The translations under genes were made by a program, and so were the position numbers. Under the pieces are notes generated by a model that saw only the letters and a list, made by a program, of their open reading frames with translations, was not told where the DNA came from and made no database searches. From Nilaparvata lugens (lineage: Eukaryota > Arthropoda > Insecta > Hemiptera > Delphacidae), in the NCBI RefSeq assembly GCF_014356525.2, contig NC_052510.1, positions 56,403,845 through 56,467,844 on the forward strand: a stretch of DNA of 64,000 nt. The letters are read 5' to 3'. How positions within the stretch are numbered: position 1 is the first letter of the stretch; each line of letters starts with the position of its first letter. This document shows positions 11,324 to 22,393 of this stretch, piece by piece.

Positions 11324-12543
11324 TCCAGCTCAAGAACTATCTATCACCACATAGTGTACTGTGAAATCAGTGAAGAACACATTTATTTTTGAAAATTTGG
11401 ATTGGGTTACTGATACAATGATGAGGCAGTATTTCTGTGTGAGAGTTCTGATTTCCAATCAGTAATTTTATTCCTGTAATCTGATTTATCATTCTATTTT
11501 CTGACACTATTCGGATGTATTTTTACACTTCATGAATAAAGACATATTCAATTCAAATCATTCCAGCCTCTACTTTTTTGCAAATTTGATTATACACTTG
11601 GAAACATATTTTAGGCTTGAAAAGAAATTGATGATGTGAATGGCATTTAAAAGGAATCGCCAATTTTGAATATTGGTACGATGGAAATGATAAACGGGAA
11701 TATCAAAAATAGAATTGAAGATTTTTTAAAGTGCTCAGAAGGCGAGTAGGATTAACAGAGGTCCAAGCTCAAATTAATGATAAATTGAGAGATGAAGCAG
11801 TGATAAATCCTGCTAAAGATTAGGGGCGTCGATATGTCAACCCTCTAAAAGCACAGAGCTTCGGCCTATCAGAATTTATCCTGGAAGAGACAGGTTGACA
11901 AGGAAGAAATTATAATATATCACCACCAAACAGATATCATCCTAGAGGCCCAAAATTGATGCGAATACACACAAATCAAATTTTCACAAACTCGAACAAA
12001 ATATGTTAATTAAATGAGAAAATAAAGGAAGACATGCTTATAACAGTCTGGAAAAGAATAAAAACCAGTAAAACATCTTTGAAAAGAGATGAAGGATGTT
12101 TGATTTACAAAATTCATGATTCCTCCTGATGAGATACCAGATAACAATGGAAAGTACTCCATCAATGATTCAATGAACTTCCAGGGCTCCTATACAATGT
12201 AAGCAGCGAGCATCGCTTCGCTCCATTTCTTGGTCAATATTTCAATTCATTCCAATCTAATCAATGTTATTTTATCAAATTAATCGTGAATAATTCTTTG
12301 TAAAATTGAAGAAAACTTATAAAGTGATAAACATAACCTATTTTTGGACAATTTCTATCCAAATTTGGGAAAGGAGCAGTTTTGGGCTTTTAGCCTGTTG
12401 TTCCTAGCCCAATCATTAATAGTTGAGAATTATATTGTTTATATCAATGTATAAATGCAATCAAGATAACTTCAATTATGTACCGTTTTTATTGTAAAAA
12501 TAAAAACTGGAGTATATTATATTTTTTTCAAATGAAGCATAAT
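11324..12543. other. AT-rich sequence; family H fragment at 12331-12445
   Basis: Apart from the plus-strand LINE 3'-UTR piece (caaatttgggaaaggagcag ... gcctgttgttcctagcc), no gene or structure is supported. Confidence 0.4.
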
Positions 12544-12560
12544 AAAAGTGTTCGCTATAT
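12544..12560. repeat. Left target-site duplication of family D copy 2
   Basis: AAAAGTGTTCGCTATAT, matched exactly at 13006-13022. Unusually long for a DNA-transposon MITE and in the range made by LINE machinery. Confidence 0.85.
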
Positions 12561-13005
12561 TAAATGAAAAAGAGTAAGAAATTGTCATAAAACCACAGAT
12601 TTATTGATACTTAGAAAGACCTGTTTCGATTATTACACCATTGTCAATCTCTGATAAACTAGAACTCAATTCTGCTGTTCTTGTATTTAGTTATAGACTA
12701 AGACTATTAGTATTTAGTATTTAGTTTATTGATGTATTTAGTTATAAGACTAATAAATTGTCAAAATGCCACAGATACATACTTAGAAAGACCGGTTTCG
12801 GTTATTACACCATTGTCAATCTCTGATAAACTAAAACTAAATACAAGAACAGCAGAATTTAGTTTTAGTTTATCAGAGATTGACAATGGTGTAATTACCG
12901 AAACCGGTCTTTCTAAGTATCAATGAATCTGTGGTTTTTTGACAATTTCTTAGTCTTTTTCATTTATATGAATAATTACCACAATATCAACTTCTCAACT
13001 ACACA
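12561..13005 (+). mobile_element. Family D foldback element, copy 2
   Basis: Inverted arms as in copy 1: the left half carries two partial arm units (12561-12660 and 12755-12835) and the right arm runs about 12862-12967. It continues with the 3' extension atgaataattaccacaatat ... ctcaactacaca to 13005. The whole unit is bounded by a perfect 17-bp direct repeat, AAAAGTGTTCGCTATAT, at 12544-12560 and 13006-13022, although the leading A residues could belong to an A tail. The 65-codon frame 12729-12926 runs through the arms and is not considered a gene. This copy best defines the ends of the family. Confidence 0.85.
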
Positions 13006-13022
13006 AAAAGTGTTCGCTATAT

Positions 13023-14455
13023 ATTTAAAATTCTTAATATATTCCAAGATGGAGTTGATCATGTTGCGATGATGAATAATAATTTGCGATAAAAAACATA
13101 CTCGGATAAAAAGTGAGGAATTAAGGAAGGCATGTATGACGACTCATTTAATTTTTCAAAGACGAGAAAGGAACATAGAGTATGGGAGTATATGGAATTA
13201 TCTCTGATTGAACTGAATTAAGTATCAAAATTGTATTGGATTTGAACCGCTCCAAATCCTTCTCTGTTCTGATAAAATAAAATAATTTGAAGTTTAAAAG
13301 TATATAGAGACTAACAATGTTAGTGCCCTGGCTAGCCCCTTGTTTTTCACATAATACATTCCTTCCAGTGAACTCCATTCCAGTTTCAGCTACTCATTGA
13401 TTTTATGGCCTACTCATTGAGATCCCCAATGATTCGAATATCAAATTCGTATAGAATTTCAGCTACTCCAAATTATTTTTGTTGTTGGTTATCCATCTTG
13501 TTTCCACTATTATTATTACTATTCAATTTTATAAAACTTTAAAGTGAAAAAGCACTCACATTCTTTGATGTGGCAAGATAAAATAAATTCTCTGTTCTGA
13601 TAGAATAAAATAATTCATTGTTCAAGAGTAGCCTATACTCAAAACCAACATTGCTAGTGCTCTGGCTAGCCTCATTTTTTTCACATAATGCATTCTCTCT
13701 AGTTATCTCCATTCCAGTTTCAGCTACCCATTTATATGATGACCTACTCCCCCCCCCCTATGAGATCCCCACCGAGTTCCCTTTGTCATCAATCTAAATG
13801 TCCACCTGGAATCCGCTACAAATTACACTCATCACTCACTTATTCATGAAAATACCTAACTAATCACACTGTTTACATAACTGGCGACTGTATACTGGTA
13901 TTCCACTATGTTGGGATTCATTCATAACTGTCAGTACGACACAATTCACTTGAAAATGTCAGCTCACCTCATGAATATCATCAATGCTCTCCATTCAGTC
14001 AATGGTGACAGATTGGGACGAATCTGACTGTAAGCCGCCAGTAATTGAACAGTCCCCTCTTTCAGAAACACAAGCAGAAAACCATGAATGTCAAACTGCC
14101 GCAGATTGCAAAACTTAATAATTGAGCTTGTCTGTTTGATTTCTGCTGGTTAAAATTATTGTTGACCCAATTTCTAGGGGGACACTGTGTAGGAATTCAT
14201 GATGCCTTTGAGCCATGATGTATTTGACTAGTGGGAATACTGTAGGTGTACATTTTTGATAGCCAATCGGACCGTTTGTTCGAGAGTCAAACGAAGAGCA
14301 AATTTTGTTAGGGGAAGTTAGAAAATTTGTTTGCACCTTTGATGGTGATACAGTATGGAAACTGCATACTGTTACTAATGGTATGAAAGCTGTATTGGAA
14401 TGTCTACTGAATGTTATAGTTTCATAGATGAGAGAAGTCCTCTTTCCAAAAAAAA
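13023..14455. other. AT-rich sequence, internally duplicated, no supported gene
   Basis: Segments at about 13200-13385 and 13560-13715 share phrases (ctctgttctgata, cacataatacattc, ctccattccagtttcagcta) and look like an old direct duplication. Short frames (76 and 73 codons) have no recognisable motif. Confidence 0.4.
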
Positions 14456-14507
14456 ACCCTTCTCTGATTCTCGTGGCATTTTATCAGCGGCTTTTGTGCG
14501 ACCGGGC
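14456..14507 (-). mobile_element. Half-copy of a MITE (TTTTGTGCAACCGG family)
   Basis: cggcttttgtgcgaccgggcc with an adjoining part matches one end of the element at 22795-22934. The other end is missing here. Confidence 0.5.
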
Positions 14508-14762
14508 CCGCATATATAGGAGATGTTCTATACCTCTGTTAGATGCATAGTTAGCTCTCTTTAGCTCTATGTACTTCACATGTATAATTCAATACTACAT
14601 GAATTGAACAAAATCAATAATAATCTTAGTTTATTGCTATATAACTCTATTTATTGCTATATAATATCTTATTCGTAACTCCAAGTATGACAACCATAGC
14701 TCGTCTTCGAAAATAAGCCGTTGATGGACTAATCACTAGTAGCATGTTCCTAATGCTCCATA

Positions 14763-14765
<3 letters not shown>

Positions 14766-14800
<35 letters not shown>

Positions 14801-14850
14801 TAATAATAATATAATAATAATAATATATAATAATAATAATAATAATTTCT
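14766..14850. repeat. (AAT)n microsatellite
   Basis: About 85 bp of aat units with two interruptions. The overlapping Tyr/Ile-rich 83-codon frame on the minus strand is its translation. Confidence 0.9.
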
Positions 14851-15184
14851 CTGGATGTTGGACGACACATCCAGGAGTTTATTCATAAATTCATACATAC
14901 ATTACATTATATTATATATTTTTTTAAATATAACAATATTCAGTGTTTAGAAAATGATACCTCACTATATAATATATGTGTCGAGGTTATCATCAAATTA
15001 ATACTAATTTATGCTACAACAGATAATAGAAAAATTCCAAAAAATCTAAAACTATAAGCTATTACCCTAAGCATCACCTAGTACAAATATACTAAACCGA
15101 GGTACTATTTTCTACCTATAAATTACCTTATTTAAAAAGAATACTACTTGAATCTAAATCCTACTTACTATTAGTTCCTCACTA

Positions 15185-15735
15185 CTTTGTATCCCAATAC
15201 TGAATAACCAATGTCTAATTTTTCTTTTGAAGCTATTGAAATTTTCCTCTCCTTTGATTTCTAATGGTATTCTATTTAGTAGGCCCTAAATATCCTAGTG
15301 ATCTTTGCCCAAATGCTGTATTCATCCTTGGTACTTCTTGGTTGTAACGTTCTCTTATTCTAGTATTATGGCTATGATTTATGATATGGTTCCTATTTTG
15401 ATGTTTTTTCATATACCCTAATAACAACAATATATACAATTTCTCAACGCTGAGTACTCTATTTTCTATAAATAATTCTACAGTTGGAAACCGGATTTCC
15501 CTGTTTCCCATTATTTTCAAAATGCGTTTTTGAGTTTTAAATAATGGATCTATAAAACTGAAGTTAGGTGCACCCCAAACTAACAGGCCGTACCTTAAAA
15601 GAGATTCAACCAATGTTAAGTATACAGTTTTTAACATTTCTTTGTCTATGATACGCCTTAATTGATAAAATTTGTATATAAGCTTCCTTATTTTGGCAGT
15701 TGTACATGTTATGTGCTTGTTCCATTTAATATATT
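15185..15735 (-). pseudogene. LINE reverse transcriptase C-terminal region (Jockey/CR1-like), frameshifted
   Basis: On the minus strand the open frame reads from about 15733 (KWNKHI...KLIYKF) through the stretch ESLLRYGLLVWG, PLFKTQKRILKIM and LSVEKLYILLLLGYM. That order (LKW-HI, YGL-WG, QK-I-KI) is typical of the region after the polymerase domain in Jockey/CR1-type LINEs. Near 15278 the frame stops at TAG, but a one-base shift restores LLNRIPLEIKG...FKRKIRHWL, so a frameshift broke the gene. Upstream of 15735 the frame is lost, so the catalytic palm domain is absent. It is a dead fragment without endonuclease. Confidence 0.75.
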
Positions 15736-16029
15736 ATTATTTTTCTCAACCCTTTTGTTGTTCCTTATTTCTCATCATATCTTCAAAAACAAAATTTAGA
15801 AATGAATTATTATTACTCGAATAAACAAAATGCCCAATCCATTATATCATCAACTGATCCTGTATATCAAATTCAAATTTTTGCAAATCAGTCATTCTTG
15901 GAATAATGAATCAATAACCCTCTTAATAAATGATTATTGTTAAATATAATAATATGTACAATAATATTTGAATCGACAATAAATACAGAAATTGATGTTG
16001 GAGTGACTGGAGTCCTAGCCACCAAAGCC

Positions 16030-16205
16030 AAGGATCTGCGTGATTGGTCAATGGATTCATTAGTCACCATCCACTTCACAGCTCGCTACCAATAGGAAGC
16101 AAGCAGCTTGAGAACGTAACAAGCAAGTCATTGACCAATGAGACTGCTCCTTGAATTCGGAGTGTAGCTTACGATAGCATAGCAACTCCCATATTTTGTG
16201 GTGCA
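16030..16205. promoter_or_regulatory. CCAAT-box-rich segment with inverted repeat
   Basis: ATTGGTCAATG at 16042-16052 and its exact complement CATTGACCAAT at 16131-16141 form an 11-bp inverted repeat, with a further ccaatagg near 16090. The cluster of CCAAT motifs resembles an insect promoter but could be an old foldback repeat. No transcript evidence is visible. Confidence 0.2.
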
Positions 16206-16390
16206 TGAATAGTTCGGCTTCTCTCCGCAAAAATTATTTTTCACTAAAACTCTCGAACTGTATGAACCAGTATATTCTTTGAAAATTTACAACAATTGAT
16301 GAGGTTTTATCGTGATATATTATTCATATAATACGTACAAAACGCAACACGGATTTTCAATTTTGGTGTAATAGGCGTGCTATAGTTTTT

Positions 16391-16392
<2 letters not shown>

Positions 16393-16448
<56 letters not shown>
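16393..16448. repeat. (TA)n microsatellite
   Basis: An uninterrupted at/ta run of about 56 bp. The Ile-Tyr tail of the minus-strand 77-codon frame is its translation. Confidence 0.95.
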
Positions 16449-16451
<3 letters not shown>

Positions 16452-16849
16452 TCCAGGAGAAAACACGATTAAGAGTCGAGGCGGAAAAAAATTGGGCCTG
16501 AGAACACCAATTTCTGAATCTATCCGTACTATCAGAGTTGAAAGTTGACAGAGGAAAAAGACTGCATGGAAAGTGAAATGTTTGAAGAAATTACAATAGT
16601 AAATTACTCCCATTTGAACAACAAACTATTTCTTTCATTCTATTGTAACTTTGAATGAATTTCAATAGTGAATTACTTTAATAATAACGTTCTATATTAC
16701 TATTGCGGTTCCAACTCCCCCATATGGGAGTGAGAATTGGATTCACACACGGAAAATAGATAGTCAAATTCAAGGTGCAGTAATAAGATTTCTAAAAAGT
16801 GTATTCAGCTGAACTAGAGTTGATGGGATCAGAAATACTAATATATAGA

Positions 16850-17110
16850 CAGGTATACTGATATTCTAATGGGACAGGTTCAATCGGTTGCTCCTCTGCA
16901 TGAAAGAATTCTACAAAATAGGAGCAACTGGTGCAGTCATTTGAATAGAATGCCACCTGGAACAATGCCACTTGGAGCTCAAAACTATAGACCTGCTGGA
17001 AAAAGATAATTAGGAAGACCGAGGAAGGGATATAAAACTATAGACCTACTGGGAAGATATATGTAGAAAGACTGAGAATGGGATTGGTACCGAAACAGGT
17101 TAATTATTAT
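16850..17110 (+). pseudogene. LINE C-terminal remnant with internal duplication
   Basis: A reading of ILQNRSNWCSHLNRMPPG at about 16909-16962 followed by YRPAGKR-stop-LGRPRKG resembles the end of LINE reverse-transcriptase proteins (W-x-x-H-L-x-RMP ... GRPRKRW). A stop interrupts it, and the ctatagacctgctgg segment at 16984 is repeated at 17036 (ctatagacctactgg), so the end is locally duplicated. Weak but recognisable. Confidence 0.5.
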
Positions 17111-17655
17111 CAAACCTGATACTTAAAGTCAAGATGATGAGATGACTTCCAATCAAACAATTTATCATTACTAGTAGGAGATAAATTTTCTAAAATACAG
17201 TATAAATAGTCTTGTTTCCTATTGCACTTTCAAATGTTTCATATCTTCTTTTTGTATTGTATTCATCTCACGAATGAATAGTTATCACCTTCATGATGAA
17301 GATCATTTTTATCACAAAGTTTTACCAATACTTGCTCCCATACAATCAATCATCAAGCACTCAATATTCCTGAATCAAGCATTCCTTAATCCACTCGGCG
17401 CATAGAAATACGTTACTCAAATTTCAACTGAATGAGAATGAAGTGGATCATCCTTTCAAACATCTCAAAGTGTCGAAGCCCCATTTACCAGCGAGCATCT
17501 CTCTGGTCTCTGCCGACACGAGAAGTCGCATTTTAAACATGAATATACACGTGCACTCACCCCGTAACACATCCCAAATCCAGGAAGTAGAACTTTTCAC
17601 AAGGCTTTGCGAGAATTCGGCGCTACTCATAAGTATTCCCTGCTTTCACTCAGAT
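17111..17655. other. AT-rich sequence, no supported feature
   Basis: No repeat match or protein-like frame beyond those of the adjoining CT tract. Confidence 0.35.
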
Positions 17656-17890
17656 CTCATTCGTCATCCCATCTCTCTCATTCTCTGTCTCTTCCTCTCT
17701 CTATCTCTTTCTTCCTCACTCTCTCATCCTTCCCCTGTCACTCTTTCTGTCCCTCATACTCTCTCTCTCACACACACACACTCACTCTCTCTCATTCTCT
17801 CTCTATATATACATATCTCCCTCATTCAATCCCTCTTCTTTATTATCTCTCTATATATACATCTCTCACTCACTCTATTTCTTTCTCACA
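17656..17890. repeat. CT-rich low-complexity tract
   Basis: Imperfect ctctct, cactct and cacaca runs. The Ser/Leu-rich frames of 177 and 104 codons across it are compositional. Confidence 0.85.
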
Positions 17891-18242
17891 TTGCTCATCC
17901 CTCGTGCGTGGCTGTTGTTGAAAATGTATCTCAAATCTGCTACCTCATTTCACCCTCTACAGAAAACTGGGTCTAACCCCAAATTTACCCAAGTCACATT
18001 GCTTCTCACCTGTGACACACAAACAACAAATCTTGAAAAAAAATGGCTTCTTTTCTATCTGATGATGAGAAAAAAAGCGTTGTCTTTTGGGAGAAAAACT
18101 TTCTCATCTACCGAAAAAAGAATCATAGTATTTTCGATCCAATGTCTAAACAATGTTCAAAAGAGGATCACAGTGTTTTTCGATTCTATCTATGAACAAT
18201 GTACTGATTTGTGCTATGCTTGAATACGAATAGGGTAACAGT

Positions 18243-19310
18243 AGGGAACTCTATTATCAAAATAGGGAATATGGGATAGTACAGTATAGGGGATAGCAGA
18301 CTGAAGGTATCCAAGACTGGTTTACCTTGAACTTTCAATTTCACAGAAGCTACGTTCCTTTTATCTTCCCTTTCTCTTTTTGTGATTTCAACATTACTAC
18401 TTACTCATCCCTACTCTAGTTGACTCTTTTCTTTTGTCACGTTATGGAAGGAAAAACTAGAGCAAGATATGAAATCAGTTGATTGTTGTTCATTGCGAGT
18501 GATAACCTCATTTTCTTTTCATTGGATTTACACTACCTCAAGTAATAGAAAAACCAATTCATACAAATCTATACCACAGAAAACAATCTTGAGAGTGGCC
18601 AAAAGCCGAAACTAGTTGTTCGAAATGTTTTAAGTGAAAGGGTACTTCACGTTTTACTTTCCTTGCCCTATTACCATAGGTAAGGAAAAGTATTGCTTTC
18701 CAAAAAAATTTAAGGTACCCTAATTTCATGTTTTCTATACGTTTCAAGGTCCCCTGAGTTCAAAAACATGATTTTTGGGTGTTGGTCTGTGTGTGTGGGT
18801 GTGTGTGTCTGTGAACACGATAACTTCATTCCTAATTAACCGATTGACTTGAAATTTTATACTTAAGGTCCTTCTATCATGAGGATCCGACAATAAGAAA
18901 AATTCAATAAAATTCAATTCAAAATGGTGGAAAAAATGGCGGATAATGGCTAAAAAACCACGGTTTTTTCGAAAACGGCTCTAACGATTTTCTTCAAATT
19001 TATACCCTAGATAGCTATTTATAAGCCCTATCAACCGACATGAGTCTCATTTCTGGGAAAATTGCAGGAGCTCCGTAATATTCCTGAGAAGGATGAATTT
19101 TGTTAAATTTCTATCAAGACTCTCTCAAAAATGACTTGACCGATTTTTTTCAAATTCATACCCTGTATAGTTATATATCAGCTCTTTTAACTGGCATGAG
19201 TCTCCTCCCTGAGAAATTAACAAGGGGTCCACCCCATCCTTGAGAAATTTACTTTGTAACCTCCTTCTCGTGCGTGAGGTAGGTAGGTAGAGCAGTTTAT
19301 TCAAAAGAAC
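18243..19310. repeat. Left copy of ~1.07-kb direct repeat flanking an RTE fragment
   Basis: Begins agggaactctattatcaa and ends cagtttattcaaaagaac. It is nearly identical to 20114-21186. It includes the 5' two-thirds of a family B repeat from 18653. It abuts the 3' end of the RTE fragment exactly. Confidence 0.9.
18653..19310 (+). mobile_element. Family B repeat, copy 1 (interrupted at its right side)
   Basis: Starts tttactttccttgccctatt and carries the family hairpin (ctttccttgccctatt against aggtaaggaaa), a gtgtgtgtgg stretch, the module ctcgaaaacggctctaacga, and ends where the RTE begins. The family terminus (…caccagatttt) is absent from this copy. Confidence 0.7.
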
Positions 19311-20113
19311 TTCTTCTTCTTCATGTGCCGTCTCCATGGCGGAGGTTGGCTATCATGGTGGCAATTTTCACCCTGCTTACAGCTGACTTGAAAAGTTCAT
19401 TTGAGGTGCACTTGAACCAATCCCTTAAATTGCGCAACCAAGATATCCTTCTTCGCCCCACTGACCTCCTACCTGTTATTTTGCCTTGCATAATGAGGTG
19501 CAATATTCCCATACTTGTGACCTCTCATTATGTGACCCAGATACCTTAATTTTGCGCTCCTTGATTTCACCAATGAGTTGCAGTTTCTTACCCATTCTCC
19601 TCAGAACCTCTTCATTTGTAACATGATCGGTGTATGAAATTCTCAGCATTCTGCGATAGGTCCACATCTCAAAGGCTAGTATTTTCTTCTCACCCCATCT
19701 ATTCAATGTCCATGCTTCCACACCATATAATAGTACAGGAAACACGAAACATTTAAGGAGACGCATTCGTAATTCAAGCTTGATGTCTATTGATGTCAGT
19801 AAATTCTTGATCCTGATAAATGTGGAACGTGCTTTCTCTATTCTCATTTTGAGTTCTGAGCAGCTATCAGCATTGGAAGTTACCCGTGTCCCAAGGTACG
19901 TGTAGGAATCCACCCGCTCCAAACGGATTCCTTCAGCGAATAGATCCCCGATAGGAGGTTGGTCTTTGGTGATTACCATGTACTTTGTCTTTTTAGAATT
20001 CAGACTCAAACCACCTTCTTTGCTTGCAGTAATGACACTGTTCAACATCCTCTGGAGATCTTCCATATTTTCTGCCAGCAGTACAGTGTCATCCGCATAC
20101 CTTAGGTTGTTGA
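19311..20113 (-). pseudogene. RTE-clade LINE fragment, 5'-truncated within the reverse transcriptase
   Basis: On the minus strand it opens inside the palm domain with INNLRYADDTVLLA (catalytic YADD encoded at about 20088-20099), then YTYLGTRVTSNADS, YGVEAWTLNRWG and MWTYRRMLRISYTDHV. It then continues after a one-base frameshift near 19545 into GILHLIMQGKITGRRSVGRR and ANLRHGDGT, ending in a GAA-type tandem at 19311-19322. These motifs and the short tandem tail are those of RTE elements. Everything before the YADD, including the endonuclease, is missing. The 246-codon open frame that appears to extend to 20216 owes its first ~35 residues to flanking repeat DNA. The fragment is inactive. Confidence 0.85.
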
Positions 20114-21186
20114 TAGGGAACTCTATTATCAACATAGGGAATATGGGATAGCACAGTATAGAGAATAGCAGAATGAAGGTATAGAAGACTGGTACACCTT
20201 GAACTTTCAATTTCACAGAAGCTACGTTCCTTTCATCTTCCCTTTCTCTTTTTGTGATTTCAACATTACTACTTACTCATCACTACTCTAGTTGACTCTT
20301 TTCTTTTGTCACGTTATGGAAGGAAAAACTAGAGCAAGATATGAAATCAGTTGATTGTTGTTCATTGCGAGTGATAACCTCATTTTCTTTTCATTGGATT
20401 TACACTACCTCAAGTAATAGAAAAACCAATTCATACTCATCTATACCACAGAAAACAATCTTGAGAATGGCCAAAAGCCGAAACTAGTTGTTCGAGATGT
20501 TTTTAATAAAAGGGTACTTCACGTTTTACTTTCCTTGCCCTATTACCATAGGTAAGGAAAGTATTGCTTTCCAAAAAAATTTAAGGTACCCTAATTTCAT
20601 CTTTTCTATACGTTTCAAGGTCCCCTGAGTCCAAAAACATGATTTTTGGGTGTTGGTCTGTGTGTGTGTGTGTCTGTGAACACGATAACTCCATTCCTAA
20701 TTAACCGATTGACTTGAAATTTTATACTTAAGGTCCTTATACCATGAGGATCCGACAATAAGAAATTCAATAAAATTTAATTCAAAATGGCGGAAAAAAT
20801 GGCGGATAATGGCTAAAAAACCACGTTTTTCACGGTTTTCTCGAAAACGGCTCTAACGATTTTCTTCAAATTTATACCCTAGATAGCTATTTATGAGCAC
20901 TATCAACTGACATGAATCTCATTTCTGGGAAAATTGCAGGAGCTCCGTAATATTCCAGAGGAGAATGAATTTTGTTAAATTTCTATCAAGATTTTCTCAA
21001 AAATGACGACCGATTTTTTTCAAATTTATACCCTGTATATATCAACTGTTATATATCAGCTCTTTTAACTTGCATGAGTCTCCTCCCTGAGAAATTAACA
21101 TGGGGTCCACCCCATCCTTGAGAAATTTACTTTGTAACCTCCTTCTCGTGCGTGAGGTAGGTAGGTAGCAGTTTATTCAAAGGAAC
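20114..21186. repeat. Right copy of ~1.07-kb direct repeat flanking the RTE fragment
   Basis: Matches 18243-19310 throughout, with small differences (for example fewer gt units near 20660 and an extra fragment near 21045). It starts exactly at the truncated 5' end of the RTE. Confidence 0.9.
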
Positions 21187-21425
21187 ACATGTCGATATTT
21201 TATTTGTAGAACAGCTGTTTTGACAACTTTTTAAAAATCCTCAAATTTCATAATTTATTCAAACAAAGGAGAATGTACTCTGAACACAATCACAATAGTA
21301 TAATCGTAGTTTTAATTATTTAGCCGCCAATCGGCATAATGTTATTCCCTAAATTATCCTCGTTAATGAGGCTTACAGATCAATGAGCAAGGAAAGTTTT
21401 GTGAGTGTACCACACAAGATTTTTT
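20524..21425 (+). mobile_element. Family B repeat, copy 2
   Basis: The most complete plus-strand copy of this arm type. It runs from tttactttccttgcccta to the family end aaggaaagttttgtgagtg ... cacacaagattttt. Its left part lies in the direct repeat; its right part (21187-21425) exists only here. Confidence 0.7.
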
Positions 21426-21599
21426 GTATTGTTTTTGATAAAACAATCTAGATATAGCTATTATCATTTCTATTGTATATTCTATTCTATACTCCTTTTC
21501 TATTTAATTCTATGAGTAATATCTATTCTCTGTCTATACTGGCCAATCTAGTATCGATATTCTGTGGTAAAGATTTGAGGTGGCTAAAAAATCTACTAA

Positions 21600-21940
21600 A
21601 CGTCCCACGAAAATGAAATCACTTGATCATCACTTGCAATCTCTCTGACTCTCATTCACAGAGCACACCCATCAGTGCATCAATCTCACCAAACCAAACA
21701 AAAGAGCAATGCAAATGTTGCCATAATTACAGTTAATTGAACGGCAACAACTGCACCGCCGGAGTATGATAATTATCTGCACAGACAATGCAACTTCACG
21801 CTACTTTATGAGCTGACTCAGCTATTTGAGCAACGAGCTGCTACCCCAACGTTTATGGGATTTGGGTGGGCGAGCGATTTATATCGCCCTGTGATCGCCC
21901 TGACAAAGGGGTCTCCTGACGATTTCCCCCTACCGACCCC
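21600..21940. promoter_or_regulatory. GC-balanced single-copy island, possible regulatory DNA
   Basis: No match elsewhere in the window. It contains an octamer-like ATGCAAAT near 21712, homeodomain-type ATAATTA and TTAATTG sites near 21725-21740, and a clean gcggccggag-like composition change. It lies directly before the CCT tract. Only suggestive. Confidence 0.2.
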
Positions 21941-21944
21941 CTCT

Positions 21945-22125
21945 GGAACATCCTCGTCCTCCTCCTACTCCTCCCCCTCCACCACTTCCTCCTTCTCATC
22001 CTCCTCTTCCTCATTCTCCTCGACCTGCACCTCCTCCTCCTCATCCTCCTCATCCCTTTCCTCCTCCTCCTCCTTCTCCTCTTCCTCCTCCTCCTCATCC
22101 TCCTCCTCCTCCTCCTCACATATCC
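21945..22125. repeat. (CCT)n low-complexity tract
   Basis: Imperfect cctcct/ttcctc units. Frames through it are poly-Ser on the plus strand and poly-Glu or poly-Arg on the minus strand. One minus-strand frame (22249-21965) begins with an ordinary-looking MANASALCGMDSIEISV before the Glu run; I do not regard it as a gene, but it is the least artificial of the set. Confidence 0.85.
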
Positions 22126-22393
22126 TGCACTCACTATCAGCCATCCACTCAAATGCTGTGCTTATGAATTGCACATAAATAAATGCTGTCCCCAAAGTGA
22201 CACTAATTTCAATCGAATCCATTCCGCACAGCGCACTTGCATTTGCCATCTTACAAATTATGTGTGGCTATGGAGAAGATACATAAATATTGTCATACAC
22301 TATGGACAAACTTCCTTTCTATTGTATAATTTTGTTTTGTTTAGGACTTCAATCCTAAATCACTGAATGAAGTTTGTAAAACTATTAAGTAAT

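Noticed and set aside
17443..17976. 177-codon Ser/Leu-rich frame
   Set aside because: Mostly CT-microsatellite translation.
19476..20216. Intact 246-codon reverse transcriptase gene
   Set aside because: The first ~35 codons are flanking repeat DNA also present at 18243; the RTE begins just before the YADD and is frameshifted near 19545.
21965..22249. 94-codon minus-strand frame starting MANASALCGMDS
   Set aside because: Only the first ~40 residues look protein-like; the rest is the (CCT)n tract and no splice or transcript support is visible.
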